Assembly (NCBI GenBank): GCA_933228675.1
Contig: OW121742.1
Coordinates: 112,845,739-112,909,738, forward strand
Origin: Stomorhina lunata
Lineage: Eukaryota > Arthropoda > Insecta > Diptera > Rhiniidae
DNA: 64,000 nucleotides
Reading direction: 5' to 3'
Part shown: positions 50,061 through 62,640 of the stretch, piece after piece
Layout: each line of letters opens with the position of its first letter
Numbering within the stretch: position 1 is the stretch's first letter
Made by a program: the position numbers and the translations under genes
The notes under the pieces: model-generated
Databases searched by the model: none
Seen by the model: only the letters and a program-made list of their open reading frames with translations
Told to the model about the DNA's origin: nothing

Positions 50061-53000
50061 TTTTAAAAAATTCCTATCAAAAGAAGAAATTTTTAAAAAA
50101 TTTCCTATAAAAATAAGAAATTTTTAAAAAATTTCTTATAAAAATAGGAACTGGTTTTAAAAATTTCCTATAAAAATTAGAAATTTTTAAAAATTTCCTA
50201 TAAAAACAGGAAATTTTTGAAAAATTTCCTATTAAAATAAGAAATTTCTAAAAAAATTCTTATAAAACCAAAAATTTTTTTAAAAATTTTCTATTTTTAT
50301 ATTAAATTTTTCACCAGTTTCCTATTTTTATAGGAAATTTTTCAAAAATTTCCTATTGTTATAGGAAATTTTTCAAACATTTACAATCTTTATAGGAAAT
50401 TTTTCAAAAATTTCCTATTTTTATAGGAAATTTTCAAAAATTTCCTATTTTTATAGGAAATTTTTCAAAAATTTCCTATTTCTATAGGAAATTTTTCAAA
50501 AATTTCCTATTTCTATAGGAAATTTTTCAAAAATTTCCTATTTCTATAGGAAATTTTTCAAAAATTTCCTATTTTTATAGGAAATTTTTCAAAAATTTAC
50601 TATTTTATAGGAAATTTTTCAAAAATTTACTATTTTATAGGAAATTTTTCAAAAATTTACTATTTTATAGGAAATTTTTCAAAAATTTACTATTTTATAG
50701 GAAATTTTTCAAAATTTTCCTATAAAAATAGGAAATTTTTCAAAAATTTTCTATTTTTATAGGAAATTTTTAAAAAATTTACTATTTTTATAGGAAATTT
50801 TTCAAAAATTTAATATTTTTAAAGGAAATTTTTCAAAAATTTCCTATTTTTATAGGAAATTTTTCAAAAATTTCCTATTTTTATAGGAAATTTTTCAAAA
50901 ATTTCCTATTTTTATAGGAAATTTTTCAAAAATTTCCTATTTTTATAGGAAATTTTTCAAAAATTTCCAATTTTTATAGGAAATTTTTCAAAAATTTCCT
51001 ATTTTTATAGGAAATTTTTCAAAAATTTCTTATTTTTATAGGAAATTTTTCAAAAATTTCCTATTTTTATAGGAAATTTTTCAAAAATTTCCTATTTTTA
51101 TAGGAAATTTTTCAAAAATTTCCTATTTTTATAGGAAATTTTTCAAAAATTTCCTATTTTTATAGGAAATTTTTCAAAAATTTCCTATTTTTATAGGAAA
51201 TTTTTCAAAAATTTCCTATTTTTATAGGAAATTTTTCAAAAATTTCCTATTTTTATAGGAAATTTTTCAAAAATTTCCTATTTTTATAGGAAATTTTTCA
51301 AAAATTTCCTATTTTTATAGGAAATTTTTCAAAAATTTCCTATTTTTATAGGAAATTTTTCAAAAATTTCCTATTTTTATAGGAAATTTTTCAAAAATTT
51401 CCTATTTTTATAGGAAATTTTTCAAAAATTTCCTATTTTTATAGGAAATTTTTCAAAAATTTCCTATTTTTATAGGAAATTTTTCAAAAATTTCCTATTT
51501 TTATAGGAAATTTTTCAAAAATTTCCTATTTTGATAGGAAATTTTTCAAAAATTTCCTATTTTGATAGGAAATTTTTCAAAAATTTCCTATTTTTATAGG
51601 AAATTTTTCAAAAATTTCCTATTTTTATAGGAAATTTTTCAAAAATTTCCTATTTTTATAGGAAATTTTTCAAAAATTTCCTATTTTTATAGGAAATTTT
51701 TCAAAAATTTCCTATTTTTATAGGAAAATTTTCAAAAATTTCCTATTTTTATAGGAAATTTTTCAAAAATTTCCTATTTTTATAGGAAATTTTTCAAAAA
51801 TTTCCTATTTTTATAGGAAATTTTTCAAAAATTTCCTATTTTTATAGGAAATTTTTCAAAAATTTCCTATTTTTATAGGAAATTTTTCAAAAATTTCCTA
51901 TTTTTATAGGAAATTTTTCAAAAATTTCCTATTTTTATAGGAAATTTTTCAAAAATTTCCTATTTTTATAGGAAATTTTTCAAAAATTTCCTATTTTTAT
52001 AGGAAATTTTTCAAAAATTTCCTATTTTTATAGGAAATTTTTCAAAAATTTCCTATTTTTATAGGAAATTTTTCAAAAATTTCCTATTTTTATAGGAAAT
52101 TTTTCAAAAATTTCCTATTTTTATAGGAAATTTTTCAAAAATTTCCTATTTTTATAGGAAATTTTTCAAAAATTTCCTATTTTTATAGGAAATTTTTCAA
52201 AAATTTCCTATTTTTATAGGAAATTTTTCAAAAATTTCCTATTTTTATAGAAAATTTTTCAAAAATTTCCTATTTTTATAGGAAATTTTTCAAAAATTTC
52301 CTATTTTTATAGGAAATTTTTCAAAAATTTCCTATTTTTATAGGAAATTTTTCAAAAATTTCCTATTTTTATAGGAAATTTTTCAAAAATTTCCTATTTT
52401 TATAGGAAATTTTTCAAAAATTTCCTATTTTTATAGGAAATTTTTCAAAAATTTCCTATTTTTATAGGAAATTTTTCAAAAATTTCCTATTTTTATAGGA
52501 AATTTTTCAAAAATTTCCTATTTTTATAGGAAATTTTTCAAAAATTTCCTATTTTTATAGGAAATTTTTCAAAAATTTCCTATTTTTATAGGAAATTTTT
52601 CAAAAATTTCCTATTTTTATAGGAAATTTTTCAAAAATTTCCTATTTTTATAGGAAATTTTTCAAAAATTTCCTATTTTTATAGGAAATTTTTCAAAAAT
52701 TTCCTATTTTTATAGGAAATTTTTCAAAAATTTCCTATTTTTATAGGAAATTTTTCAAAAATTTCCTATTTTTATAGGAAATTTTTCAAAAATTTCCTAT
52801 TTTTATAGGAAATTTTTCAAAAATTTCCTATTTTTATAGGAAATTTTTCAAAAATTTCCTATTTTTATAGGAAATTTTTCAAAAATTTCCTATTTTTATA
52901 GGAAATTTTTCAAAAATTTCCTATTTTTATAGGAAATTTTTCAAAAATTTCCTATTTTTATAGGAAATTTTTCAAAAATTTCCTATTTTTATAGGAAATT

Positions 53001-54545
53001 TTTCAAAAATTTCCTATTTTTATAGGAAATTTTTCAAAAATTTCCTATTTTTATAGGAAATTTTTCAAAAATTTCCTATTTTTATAGGAAATTTTTCAAA
53101 AATTTCCTATTTTTATAGGAAATATTTCAAAAATTTCCTATTTTTATAGGAAATTTTTCAAAAATTTCCTATTTTTATAGGAAATTTTTCAAAAATTTCC
53201 TATTTTTATAGGAAATTTTTCAAAAATTTCCTATTTTTATAGGAAATTTTTCAAAAATTTCCTGTTTTTATAGGAAATTTTTCAAAAATTTCCTATTTTT
53301 ATAGGAAATTTTTCAAAAATTTCCTATTTTTATAGGAAATTTTTCAAAAATTTCCTATTTTTATAGGAAATTTTTCAAAAATTTCCTATTTTTATAGGAA
53401 ATTTTTCAAAAATTTCCTATTTTTATAGGAAATTTTTCAAAAATTTCCTATTTTTATAGGAAATTTTTCAAAAATTTCCTATTTTTATAGGAAATTTTTC
53501 AAAAATTTCCTATTTTTATAGGAAATTTTTCAAAAATTTCCTATTTTTATAGGAAATTTTTCAAAAATTTCCTATTTTTATAGGAAATTTTTCAAAAATT
53601 TCCTATTTTTATAGGAAATTTTTCAAAAATTTCCTATTTTTATAGGAAATTTTTCAAAAATTTCCTATTTTTATAGGAAATTTTTCAAAAATTTCCTATT
53701 TTTATAGGAAATTTTTCAAAAATTTCCTATTTTTATAGGAAATTTTTCAAAAATTTCCTATTTTTATAGGAAATTTTTCAAAAATTTCCTATTTTTATAG
53801 GAAATTTTTCAAAAATTTCCTATTTTTATAGGAAATTTTTCAAAAATTTCCTATTTTTATAGGAAATTTTTCAAAAATTTCCTATTTTTATAGGAAATTT
53901 TTCAAAAATTTCCTATTTTTATAGGAAATTTTTCAAAAATTTCCTATTTTTATAGGAAATTTTTCAAAAATTTCCTATTTTTATAGGAAATTTTTCAAAA
54001 ATTTCCTATTTTTATAGGAAATTTTTCAAAAATTTCCTATTTTTATAGGAAATTTTTCAAAAATTTCCTATTTTTATAGGAAATTTTTCAAAAATTTCCT
54101 ATTTTTATAGGAAATTTTTCAAAAATTTCCTATTTTTATAGGAAATTTTTCAAAAATTTCCTATTTTTATAGGAAATTTTTCAAAAATTTCCTATTTTTA
54201 TAGGAAATTTTTCAAAAATTTCCTATTTTTATAGGAAATTTTTCAAAAATTTCCTATTTTTATAGGAAATTTTTCAAAAATTTCCTATTTTTATAGGAAA
54301 TTTTTCAAAAATTTCCTATTTTTATAGGAAATTTTTCAAAAATTTCCTATTTTTATAGGAAATTTTTCAAAAATTTCCTATTTTTATAGGAAATTTTTCA
54401 AAAATTTCCTATTTTTATAGGAAATTTTTCAAAAATTTCGTTTTTTTAAAGGAAATTTTTCAAAAATTTGCTATTTTTATAGGAAATTTTCAAAAATTTG
54501 CTATCTTTATGGGAAAAAATTTGCTATGTTTATGGGAAATTTTTA
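50061..54545. repeat. 31-bp minisatellite, short reverse part then forward, about 145 copies (intron 10)
   Basis: Degenerate reverse units (50061-50275) switch to forward units at about 50280. The forward part has local variant clusters: four 30-bp TACTATTTTATAGG copies (50590-50710), one unit with an inverted spacer CCTATAAAAATAGG (about 50718-50732) and TATTTCTATAGG copies (50460-50560). From about 50840 to 54440 the units are almost identical, with only a handful of single-base variants (51533, 51564, 51725, 52250, 53123, 53263). This points to recent expansion, and the true length may differ from the assembly. Confidence 0.97.
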
Positions 54546-56109
54546 TATAAAGATTAATAAAGACAAAAGCTTTTTAAAATCTAGAAACTTTTAAAGCTTT
54601 AGTAAGACTCAAACAAATCTTTAATTTTCTAGGCTGCAACATAGAAATAATTTTTTAGCTGAAAAACAAAACATATTGAGCAAATATCAATTACTAAGTA
54701 AACGATTCAGATCTAATTGAGGTTTGTAACTTTAATCAATAAAATTTTGCTAGCCAACATTAGTAGAAGGCTCAATCAAAGTCCCGTATGTTCAAAGATA
54801 GGTTTTGTTACAAAAGTTTTTAAATCATCTTGTAAGCTCATATAATTTAATTTTTGTAAAAGAGACAACTTTTTCATTTTATATTTAAAGTTTTCGAGTT
54901 CTCTATTCAAAAATTAAACTCATTTGTATAGTAATCATTATAAATTCATTCAATTTCGATAAAGCTTTAATGAACAAAAAAACGCATTTTCATATTTTCT
55001 CTATATACCAGTTAATGGAAAAGCTTTTTGTGCAACCTCGGAAAGAAAAGCTCTTTTTAAAGTTTTATCAAACTTGCTTTGAGCTTGAGTTATATAACTT
55101 AAAATTATTCATATATAACAGCTTTGAAAATAATCATTTAAGCTTTTCCTCAACCCTATAGCTTTACACATTTTCTTCCTTTGCCTTTAATGTTGTCTAT
55201 TCAGAATTTATATACCGAATTCATTAATTTCCATATATTATTTAAGTGTTAGTTTTGTTAAAGTTCAAATTGTAAATATTTTTCCCTAATTTATGTTTGT
55301 ATGTAATTCATTTCTTTGTGTAAGTAATACTCAATTCTACATCGTGCGAAATACTCATTTAAATCATTAAGACAATGAAAAAAAAATTCAAAATTGTTGA
55401 ATATGTTTTTGAAAAAAAAAGTAAAACTCAAATCTTCAAAACAACAAGTAAGCAGTTATATAAAATTATATAAATTTAACTAAAAGTTAATTTTTTATTG
55501 CCACCTTTAATTTTGATTTGTTTGTTCCTCAAAAAAAAAAAGAGTTCCTAACTTTGCTTTGCAATGTCTTATGAATTTTCTTTAATAATTTCTTAATGCC
55601 ACTAATATAATTTTATTAAATGTTTAGTTGTTAATTAAAAAAAAAAAAAAAATTAAACAAAAATTTGTAAAAATCAAAACTGGAGTCGAATTGCCGCATT
55701 CGATATCGATCGAAAACACAGACATTTAGGCAAATATTGTGTAACATACCTTGGGGATTTTCAAAATAATTTATTTTGAAAAAAGTAAATATATCAAGTT
55801 GGTATCTAATTTGATATCCGTTTGTTTTTCGTTATAAATTTAAGATTTTTGTAGCATACTTTTAGGATAATATTAATTACTTATAACTTGTAAATTCAAA
55901 TAAATTTTTTATATATTTTTCAAAAGTTTTCCGTTTGTATAAGATTACCACTAAAATAAGGTGTTTTGGCAAAAATAAACAAAACTGTATTTAAATCATC
56001 CCTGAAGTATACTTTACAAATGTTTCATTAGATTAAGATCGAACAGGACTTACCAGAATCAACGCGATCTCAGAAATTTAAACTAATTTGTTTTTTTTTT
56101 TAATTTATG

Positions 56110-56328
56110 GAAACTCAAGAAAACATGTTATTTCCCTGAAGTATGCTATACAATTTACTAAATAATCTCTGAGGTTTTGGTTCGACTAAAACGTAATATG
56201 GAAATTAAAGATATATCAAAACTATATATTTAATCTCCATATTACGTTTTAGTCGAACCAAAATCTCAGAGATTATTTAGAAAATTGTATAGCATACTTC
56301 AGGGAGATTAAATGTTTTCTTGAGTTTC
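56110..56328. repeat. Near-perfect 219-bp inverted repeat (hairpin)
   Basis: The left arm is 56110-56202 and the right arm 56236-56328, 93 bp each, matching at all but a few positions (for example GAGGTTTT against GAGATTTT). The arms hold CCCTGAAGTATGCTATACAA, AATAATCTCTGAG and TTTTGGTTCGACTAAAACG with their complements. Even the 33-nt centre is partly self-complementary (ATTAAA against TTTAAT). A diverged single copy of the arm lies at about 56630-56733 in direct orientation. It could be a palindromic MITE-like element, or an inverted duplication of a local repeat that would be transcribed as a long hairpin RNA. Confidence 0.93.
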
Positions 56329-57212
56329 TTAATTTTGGCAGAATAACTTAGAACTTTATAAATCCCTGTTGGAAGACCCTTTATTCTGAAAAGTTATATA
56401 CTAAAAGCTTTCTATGAAAAAAAGCAAAGTAAAAATAAAAACTCCTAAAAGTTTAACACATAATAGCTTCTTTAAAATTTTTGCCCTAAGTCTGTATAGA
56501 TCGATCTATACTGAGGGTCATCCAATCCTTGGATATAGCGTTTTAAACCTCCAGATCTATTTTAATTAAAATTGAATTTACATGATCTAAATCTGTGAAA
56601 TTCAAACTAATTTTGCATTGTCTCTTAAAAGGAAATTCAAGAAAACATTCAAATTCCCTAAAGTATGCTACAGAAATAACAAAATAATCTCCTAGCTTTA
56701 AGTTCGACTCAAATGTAATGAGAGAATTTAAAAAAAATTTAAAGCCTTATTTTCGGAGGTTACTTTATAAAAATAAACAAAAATATAGCCTTTAAAGACA
56801 TTGGGCTACATTTAACCCTCGACGAACATTGTATCTAATAAAAGCCTAAAATTTGTCCATAAAGATAATTTTTTTTACAAATTTTTGTTTAAGATTTTTA
56901 TTTATGCTCTAAAATTCTTTAATCCTTTTTGCCATCATGTCCAAAATTGTTATTGTAAATGTCGTTTTGATTGTCCTTTAATATTCAAAATGTTTTTAAA
57001 ATAGAATAAAGCATGAATGTTTTTCTAAATATTAATTAAAAAAGAAATTAACACCATAAATTAAAAGAAAAAAATAATTTAATTTTTAAGAGAATATGTT
57101 TTGTTTTAGTTTACTTACTTCCTTTTGTAATAAGTTCAATTTTTCTTAAGTTTTAAAGGGTTAAGATTATTTTAATTGAAAAGAGATCTGTAAAAATGTT
57201 TAAGGAAATTTT

Positions 57213-57422
57213 TTGTTAAAGAAACGGCTCGGTTTTAAATTCAAAAGTCGATTAGCTGCCAAGTTATTACATAAAAAACCGGGAAAATTTAATACAAATA
57301 TAAAATATTGCATACTTTATGGAGTTACAAGAAAATTTATGTATAAATGGTTTGATCGTTTTTTCAAGTTAATATTAATTATTTATCTAGTCTTGTATTA
57401 TTGTCTAGTATTTAAGATATAG
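57213..57422 (+). pseudogene. Possible helix-turn-helix transposase remnant
   Basis: This short frame has less AT-biased sequence than its surroundings. It includes KSRLAAKLLHKKPGKFNT and ILYGVTRKFMYKWFDRFFK. The Y-G-V-T-R-x-x-x-Y-K-W pattern resembles helix-turn-helix segments of transposases, which often read like GVSRxTVYKWxxRF. No catalytic residues, terminal repeats or longer frame are seen, and the end is hydrophobic and AT-driven. It may be chance. Confidence 0.25.
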
Positions 57423-57690
57423 TTTCCTAAAAGTATGCAAGACGATTGACTTCAATTTTCCCAGTATTCAAATAAAATTTCAGATTCGAAAAATGCCGTT
57501 GATAATTATAAGAATCAAAATCTTAAGTACTTACTTTTGACGTTCGGTAGTTACTTTGTCGATTGTACCCAAAATCTGGAATTATGGCTATTATGATCCA
57601 CTCAAAAATTTTATGATATTTTGGAAAAAATATTCTGCATACTTTTAGCTTTAAATTTTGATATTCAGTCGTTAGTTAAATAAATAAAAA

Positions 57691-58974
57691 GAGGAAATTT
57701 TTGAAAAATTTCCTATAAATATTTTTTAAATTTTTGCAAAATTTCCTATAAATATAAACATTTTTTAAAATACTTTCTATAGAAATAGGAAATTTTTTGC
57801 AAAATTTCCTATACTCTAGACAATTTTTGCAAAATTTCATCTAAAAACCTGAAAATTTTACAAAAAATTTCTATAAAAATAGGTAATTTTTCAAAAATTG
57901 TTTATAGGATATTTTACAAAAATTTCATATTTTTATAGAAAGTTTAAAAAAAATTTCAAAAATAGGAAATATTAGAAAAAATGTCCTAACTTTACAAGAA
58001 ATTTTTGAAAGTTTAATTTCTTTTAATGTAATTTTTTCAAAATTCTTCTGAAAAGAGGAAATTTTTAAAAAAAATTTCTATAAAAATAGGAAATTTTTTC
58101 AGGAAAAACTTCCTATAAAACGAAAATTTTTAAAAAATTTCTTATAAAAAAAAGAATTTTCTTAAAATTTTCTCCTGAAAATAGGAAATGTTTGACAAAT
58201 TTCCTACAAAATCGTAAATTTAAAAAAAAATCCTATTAGATCCCAAAATTTTTGAAAAATTTCCTATTAAAGTAGGAAATTTTTGAAAAATTTCCTATAA
58301 AAAAGAGGTAAATTTTGAAAAATTTCCTAAAAAAAAATAGGAAACTTTTAAAAAATTTCCAATAAAAATTAGAAACTTTTGAAAAATTTTATATAAAGAA
58401 GGAAATTTTTGAAAAATGTTCTGCATACTTTTAAGAGGTTTAAAATTTTATATTCAGTCGTTAGGTAATTGAATGAAAAGAGGAAATTTTAAAAAAATTT
58501 CCTTTAAAAAATTTGGAAACTTTTGCAAAGTTTCCTATAAATATAATTTTTTTTTTAATTTTTTATAAAAATAGGAAATTTTTGCAAAATTTGCTCTCAA
58601 AATAGGAAAATTTAAAAAAAGAATGTAAATTCCTATCAAAAAAAGAAAATTTTTGAAAATTTTCATATAAAAAAAGGAAAATTTTTGAAAAATTTCATGT
58701 AAAAATTTCCTTTAAAAATCGGAAATAGGAAATTTTTGAAAAATTTCCTGTCAAAAATGGAAATTTTTGAAAAATTTCCTATAAAAATAGGAAATTTTTG
58801 AAAAATTTCCTATAAAAATAGGAAATTTTTGAAAAATTTCCTATAAAAATAGGAAATTTTTGAAAAATTTCCTATAAAAATAGGAAATTTTTGAAAAATT
58901 TCCTATAAAAATAGGAAATTTTTGAAAAATTTCCTATAAAAATAGGAAATTTTTGAAAAATTTCCTATAAAAAT
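57691..58974. repeat. 31-bp minisatellite, reverse orientation, mostly degenerate (intron 10)
   Basis: G-centred units are highly decayed from 57691 to about 58720 and near perfect from about 58720 to 58974. A direct repeat offset by 786 bp, containing CTGCATACTTTTA and ATATTCAGTCGTTAG, sits at 57635 and 58421, so this stretch was itself duplicated. It ends at the switch to forward units. Confidence 0.93.
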
Positions 58975-61900
58975 ATTTTTACAGGAAATTTTTCAAAAAT
59001 TTCCTATTTTTATAGGAAATTTTTCAAAAATTTCCTATTTTTATAGGAAATTTTTCAAAAATTTCCTATTTTTATAGGAAATTTTTCAAAAATTTCCTAT
59101 TTTTATAGGAAATTTTTCAAAAATTTCCTATTTTTATAGGAAATTTTTCAAAAATTTCCTATTTTTATAGGAAATTTTTCAAAAATTTCCTATTTTTATA
59201 GGAAATTTTTCAAAAATTTCCTATTTTTATAGGAAATTTTTCAAAAATTTCCTATTTTTATAGGAAATTTTTCAAAAATTTCCTATTTTTATAGGAAATT
59301 TTTCAAAAATTTCCTATTTTTATAGGAAATTTTTCAAAAATTTCCTATTTTTATAGGAAATTTTTCAAAAATTTCCTATTTTTATAGAAAATTTTTCAAA
59401 AATTTCCTATTTTTATAGGAAATTTTTCAAAAATTTCCTATTTTAATAGGAAATTTTTCAAAAATTTCCTATTTTTATAGGAAATTTTTCAAAAATTTCC
59501 TATTTTTATAGGAAATTTTTCAAAAATTTCCTATTTTTATAGGAAATTTTTCAAAAATTTCCTATTTTTATAGGAAATTTTTCAAAAATTTCCTATTTTT
59601 ATAGGAAATTTTTCAAAAATTTCCTATTTTTATAGGAAATTTTTCAAAAATTTACTATTTTTATAGGAAATTTTTCAAAAATTTCCTATTTTTATAGGAA
59701 ATTTTTCAAAAATTTCCTATTTTTATAGGAAATTTTTCAATAATTTCCTATTTTTATAGGAAATTTTTCAATAATTTCCTATTTTTATAGGAAATTTTTC
59801 AAAAATTTCCTATTTTTATAGGAAATTTTTCAAAAATTTCCTATTTTTATAGGAAATTTTTCAAAAATTTCCTATTTTTATAGGAAATTTTTCAAAAATT
59901 TCCTATTTTTATAGGAAATTTTTCAAAAATTTCCTATTTTTATAGGAAATTTTTCAAAAATTTCCTATTTTTATAGGAAATTTTTCAAAAATTTCCTATT
60001 TTTATAGGAAATTTTTCAAAAATTTCCTATTTTTATAGGAAATTTTTCAAAAATTTCCTATTTTTATAGGAAATTTTTCAAAAATTTCCTATTTTTATAG
60101 GAAATTTTTCAAAAATTTCCTATTTTTATAGGAAATTTTTCAAAAATTTCCTATTTTTATAGGAAATTTTTCAAAAATTTCCTATTTTTATAGGAAATTT
60201 TTCAAAAATTTCCTATTTTTATAGGAAATTTTTCAAAAATTTCCTATTTTTATAGGAAATTTTTCAAAAATTTCCTATTTTTATAGGAAATTTTTCAAAA
60301 ATTTCCTATTTTTATAGGAAATTTTTCAAAAATTTCCTATTTTTATAGGAAATTTTTCAAAAATTTCCTATTTTTATAGGAAATTTTTCAAAAATTTCCT
60401 ATTTTTATAGGAAATTTTTCAAAAATTTCCTATTTTTATAGGAAATTTTTCAAAAATTTCCTATTTTTATAGGAAATTTTTCAAAAATTTCCTATTTTTA
60501 TAGGAAATTTTTCAAAAATTTCCTATTTTTATAGGAAATTTTTCAAAAATTTCCTATTTTTATAGGAAATTTTTCAAAAATTTCCTATTTTTATAGGAAA
60601 TTTTTCAAAAATTTCCTATTTTTATAGGAAATTTTTCAAAAATTTCCTATTTTTATAGGAAATTTTTCAAAAATTTCCTATTTTTATAGGAAATTTTTCA
60701 AAAATTTCCTATTTTTATAGGAAATTTTTCAAAAATTTCCTATTTTTATAGGAAATTTTTCAAAAATTTCCTATTTTTATAGGAAATTTTTCAAAAATTT
60801 CCTATTTTTATAGGAAATTTTTCAAAAATTTCCTATTTTTATAGGAAATTTTTCAAAAATTTCCTATTTTTATAGGAAATTTTTCAAAAATTTCCTATTT
60901 TTATAGGAAATTTTTCAAAAATTTCCTATTTTTATAGGAAATTTTTATTTTTATAGGAAATTTTTCAAAAATTTCCTATTTTTATAGGAAATTTTTCAAA
61001 AATTTCCTATTTTTATAGGAAATTTTTCAAAAATTTCCTATTTTTATAGGAAATTTTTCAAAAATTTCCTATTTTTATAGGAAATTTTTCAAAAATTTAC
61101 TATTTTTATAGGAAATTTTTCAAAAATTTCCTATTTTTATAGGAAATTTTTCAAAAATTTCCTATTTTTATAGGAAATTTTTCAATAATTTCCTATTTTT
61201 ATAGGAAATTTTTCAATAATTTCCTATTTTTATAGGAAATTTTTCAAAAATTTCCTATTTTTATAGGAAATTTTTCAAAAATTTCCTATTTTTATAGGAA
61301 ATTTTTCAAAAATTTCCTATTTTTATAGGAAATTTTTCAAAAATTTCCTATTTTTATAGGAAATTTTTCAAAAATTTCCTATTTTTATAGGAAATTTTTC
61401 AAAAATTTCCTATTTTTATAGGAAATTTTTCAAAAATTTCCTATTTTTATAGGAAATTTTTCAAAAATTTCCTATTTTTATAGGAAATTTTTCAAAAATT
61501 TCCTATTTTTATAGGAAATTTTTCAAAAATTTCCTATTTTTATAGGAAATTTTTCAAAAATTTCCTATTTTTATAGGAAATTTTTCAAAAATTTCCTATT
61601 TTTATAGGAAATTTTTCAAAAATTTCCTATTTTTATAGGAAATTTTTCAAAAATTTCCTATTTTTATAGGAAATTTTTCAAAAATTTCCTATTTTTATAG
61701 GAAATTTTTCAAAAATTTCCTATTTTTATAGGAAATTTTTCAAAAATTTCCTATTTTTATAGGAAATTTTTCAAAAATTTCCTATTTTTATAGGAAATTT
61801 TTCAAAAATTTCCTATTTTTATAGGAAATTTTTCAAAAATTTCCTATTTTTATAGGAAATTTTTCAAAAATTTCCTATTTTTATAGGAAATTTTTCAAAA

Positions 61901-62640
61901 ATTTCCTATTTTTATAGGAAATTTTTCAAAAATTTCCTATTTTTATAGGAAATTTTTCAAAAATTTCCTATTTTTATAGGAAATTTTTCAAAAATTTCCT
62001 ATTTTTATAGGAAATTTTTCAAAAATTTCCTATTTTTATAGGAAATTTTTCAAAAATTTCCTATTTTTATAGGAAATTTTTCAAAAATTTCCTATTTTTA
62101 TAGGAAATTTTTCAAAAATTTCCTATTTTTATAGGAAATTTTTCAAAAATTTCCTATTTTTATAGGAAATTTTTCAAAAATTTCCTATTTTTATAGGAAA
62201 TTTTTCAAAAATTTCCTATTTTTATAGGAAATTTTTCAAAAATTTCCTATTTTTATAGGAAATTTTTCAAAAATTTCCTATTTTTATAGGAAATTTTTCA
62301 AAAATTTCCAATTTTTATAGGAAATTTTTCAAAAATTTCCTATTTTTATAGGAAATTTTTCAAAAATTTCCTATTTTTATAGGAAATTTTTCAAAAATTT
62401 CCTATTTTTATATGAAATTTTTCAAAAATTTCCAATTTTTATAGGAAATTTTTCAAAAATTTCCTATTTTTATGGGAATTTTTTTTAGAAATTTCTTATT
62501 TTTATGGGAATTTTTTTTAGAAATTTCTTATTTTTGTGGGAATTTTTTTTAGAAATTTCTTATTTTTGTGGGAATTTTTTTTAGAAATTTCTTATTTTTG
62601 TAGGAAATTTTTCAAAAATTTCCTATTTTTGTTTTATAAA
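58975..62640. repeat. 31-bp minisatellite, forward orientation, about 117 copies (intron 10)
   Basis: Units are very uniform from 58986 to about 62460. A short variant cluster (CAATAATTTCC) appears at about 59740-59770 and again at about 61185-61215. One unit is shortened near 60941. The end (62470-62600) has a different variant, GGGAATTTTTTTTAGAAATT, in several copies. It abuts the reverse array without a spacer. Confidence 0.97.

Larger units (their letters stand above)
54546..57690. other. Intron 10, middle part
   Basis: AT-rich intron with AAGCTTT words at first (54560-55150), then a dispersed-repeat zone (55680-56740) that includes the long hairpin and a direct copy of its left arm at about 56630-56733. 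A possible degraded transposase frame lies at 57213-57422. The 63-codon frame at 54970 has no domain. Confidence 0.65.
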
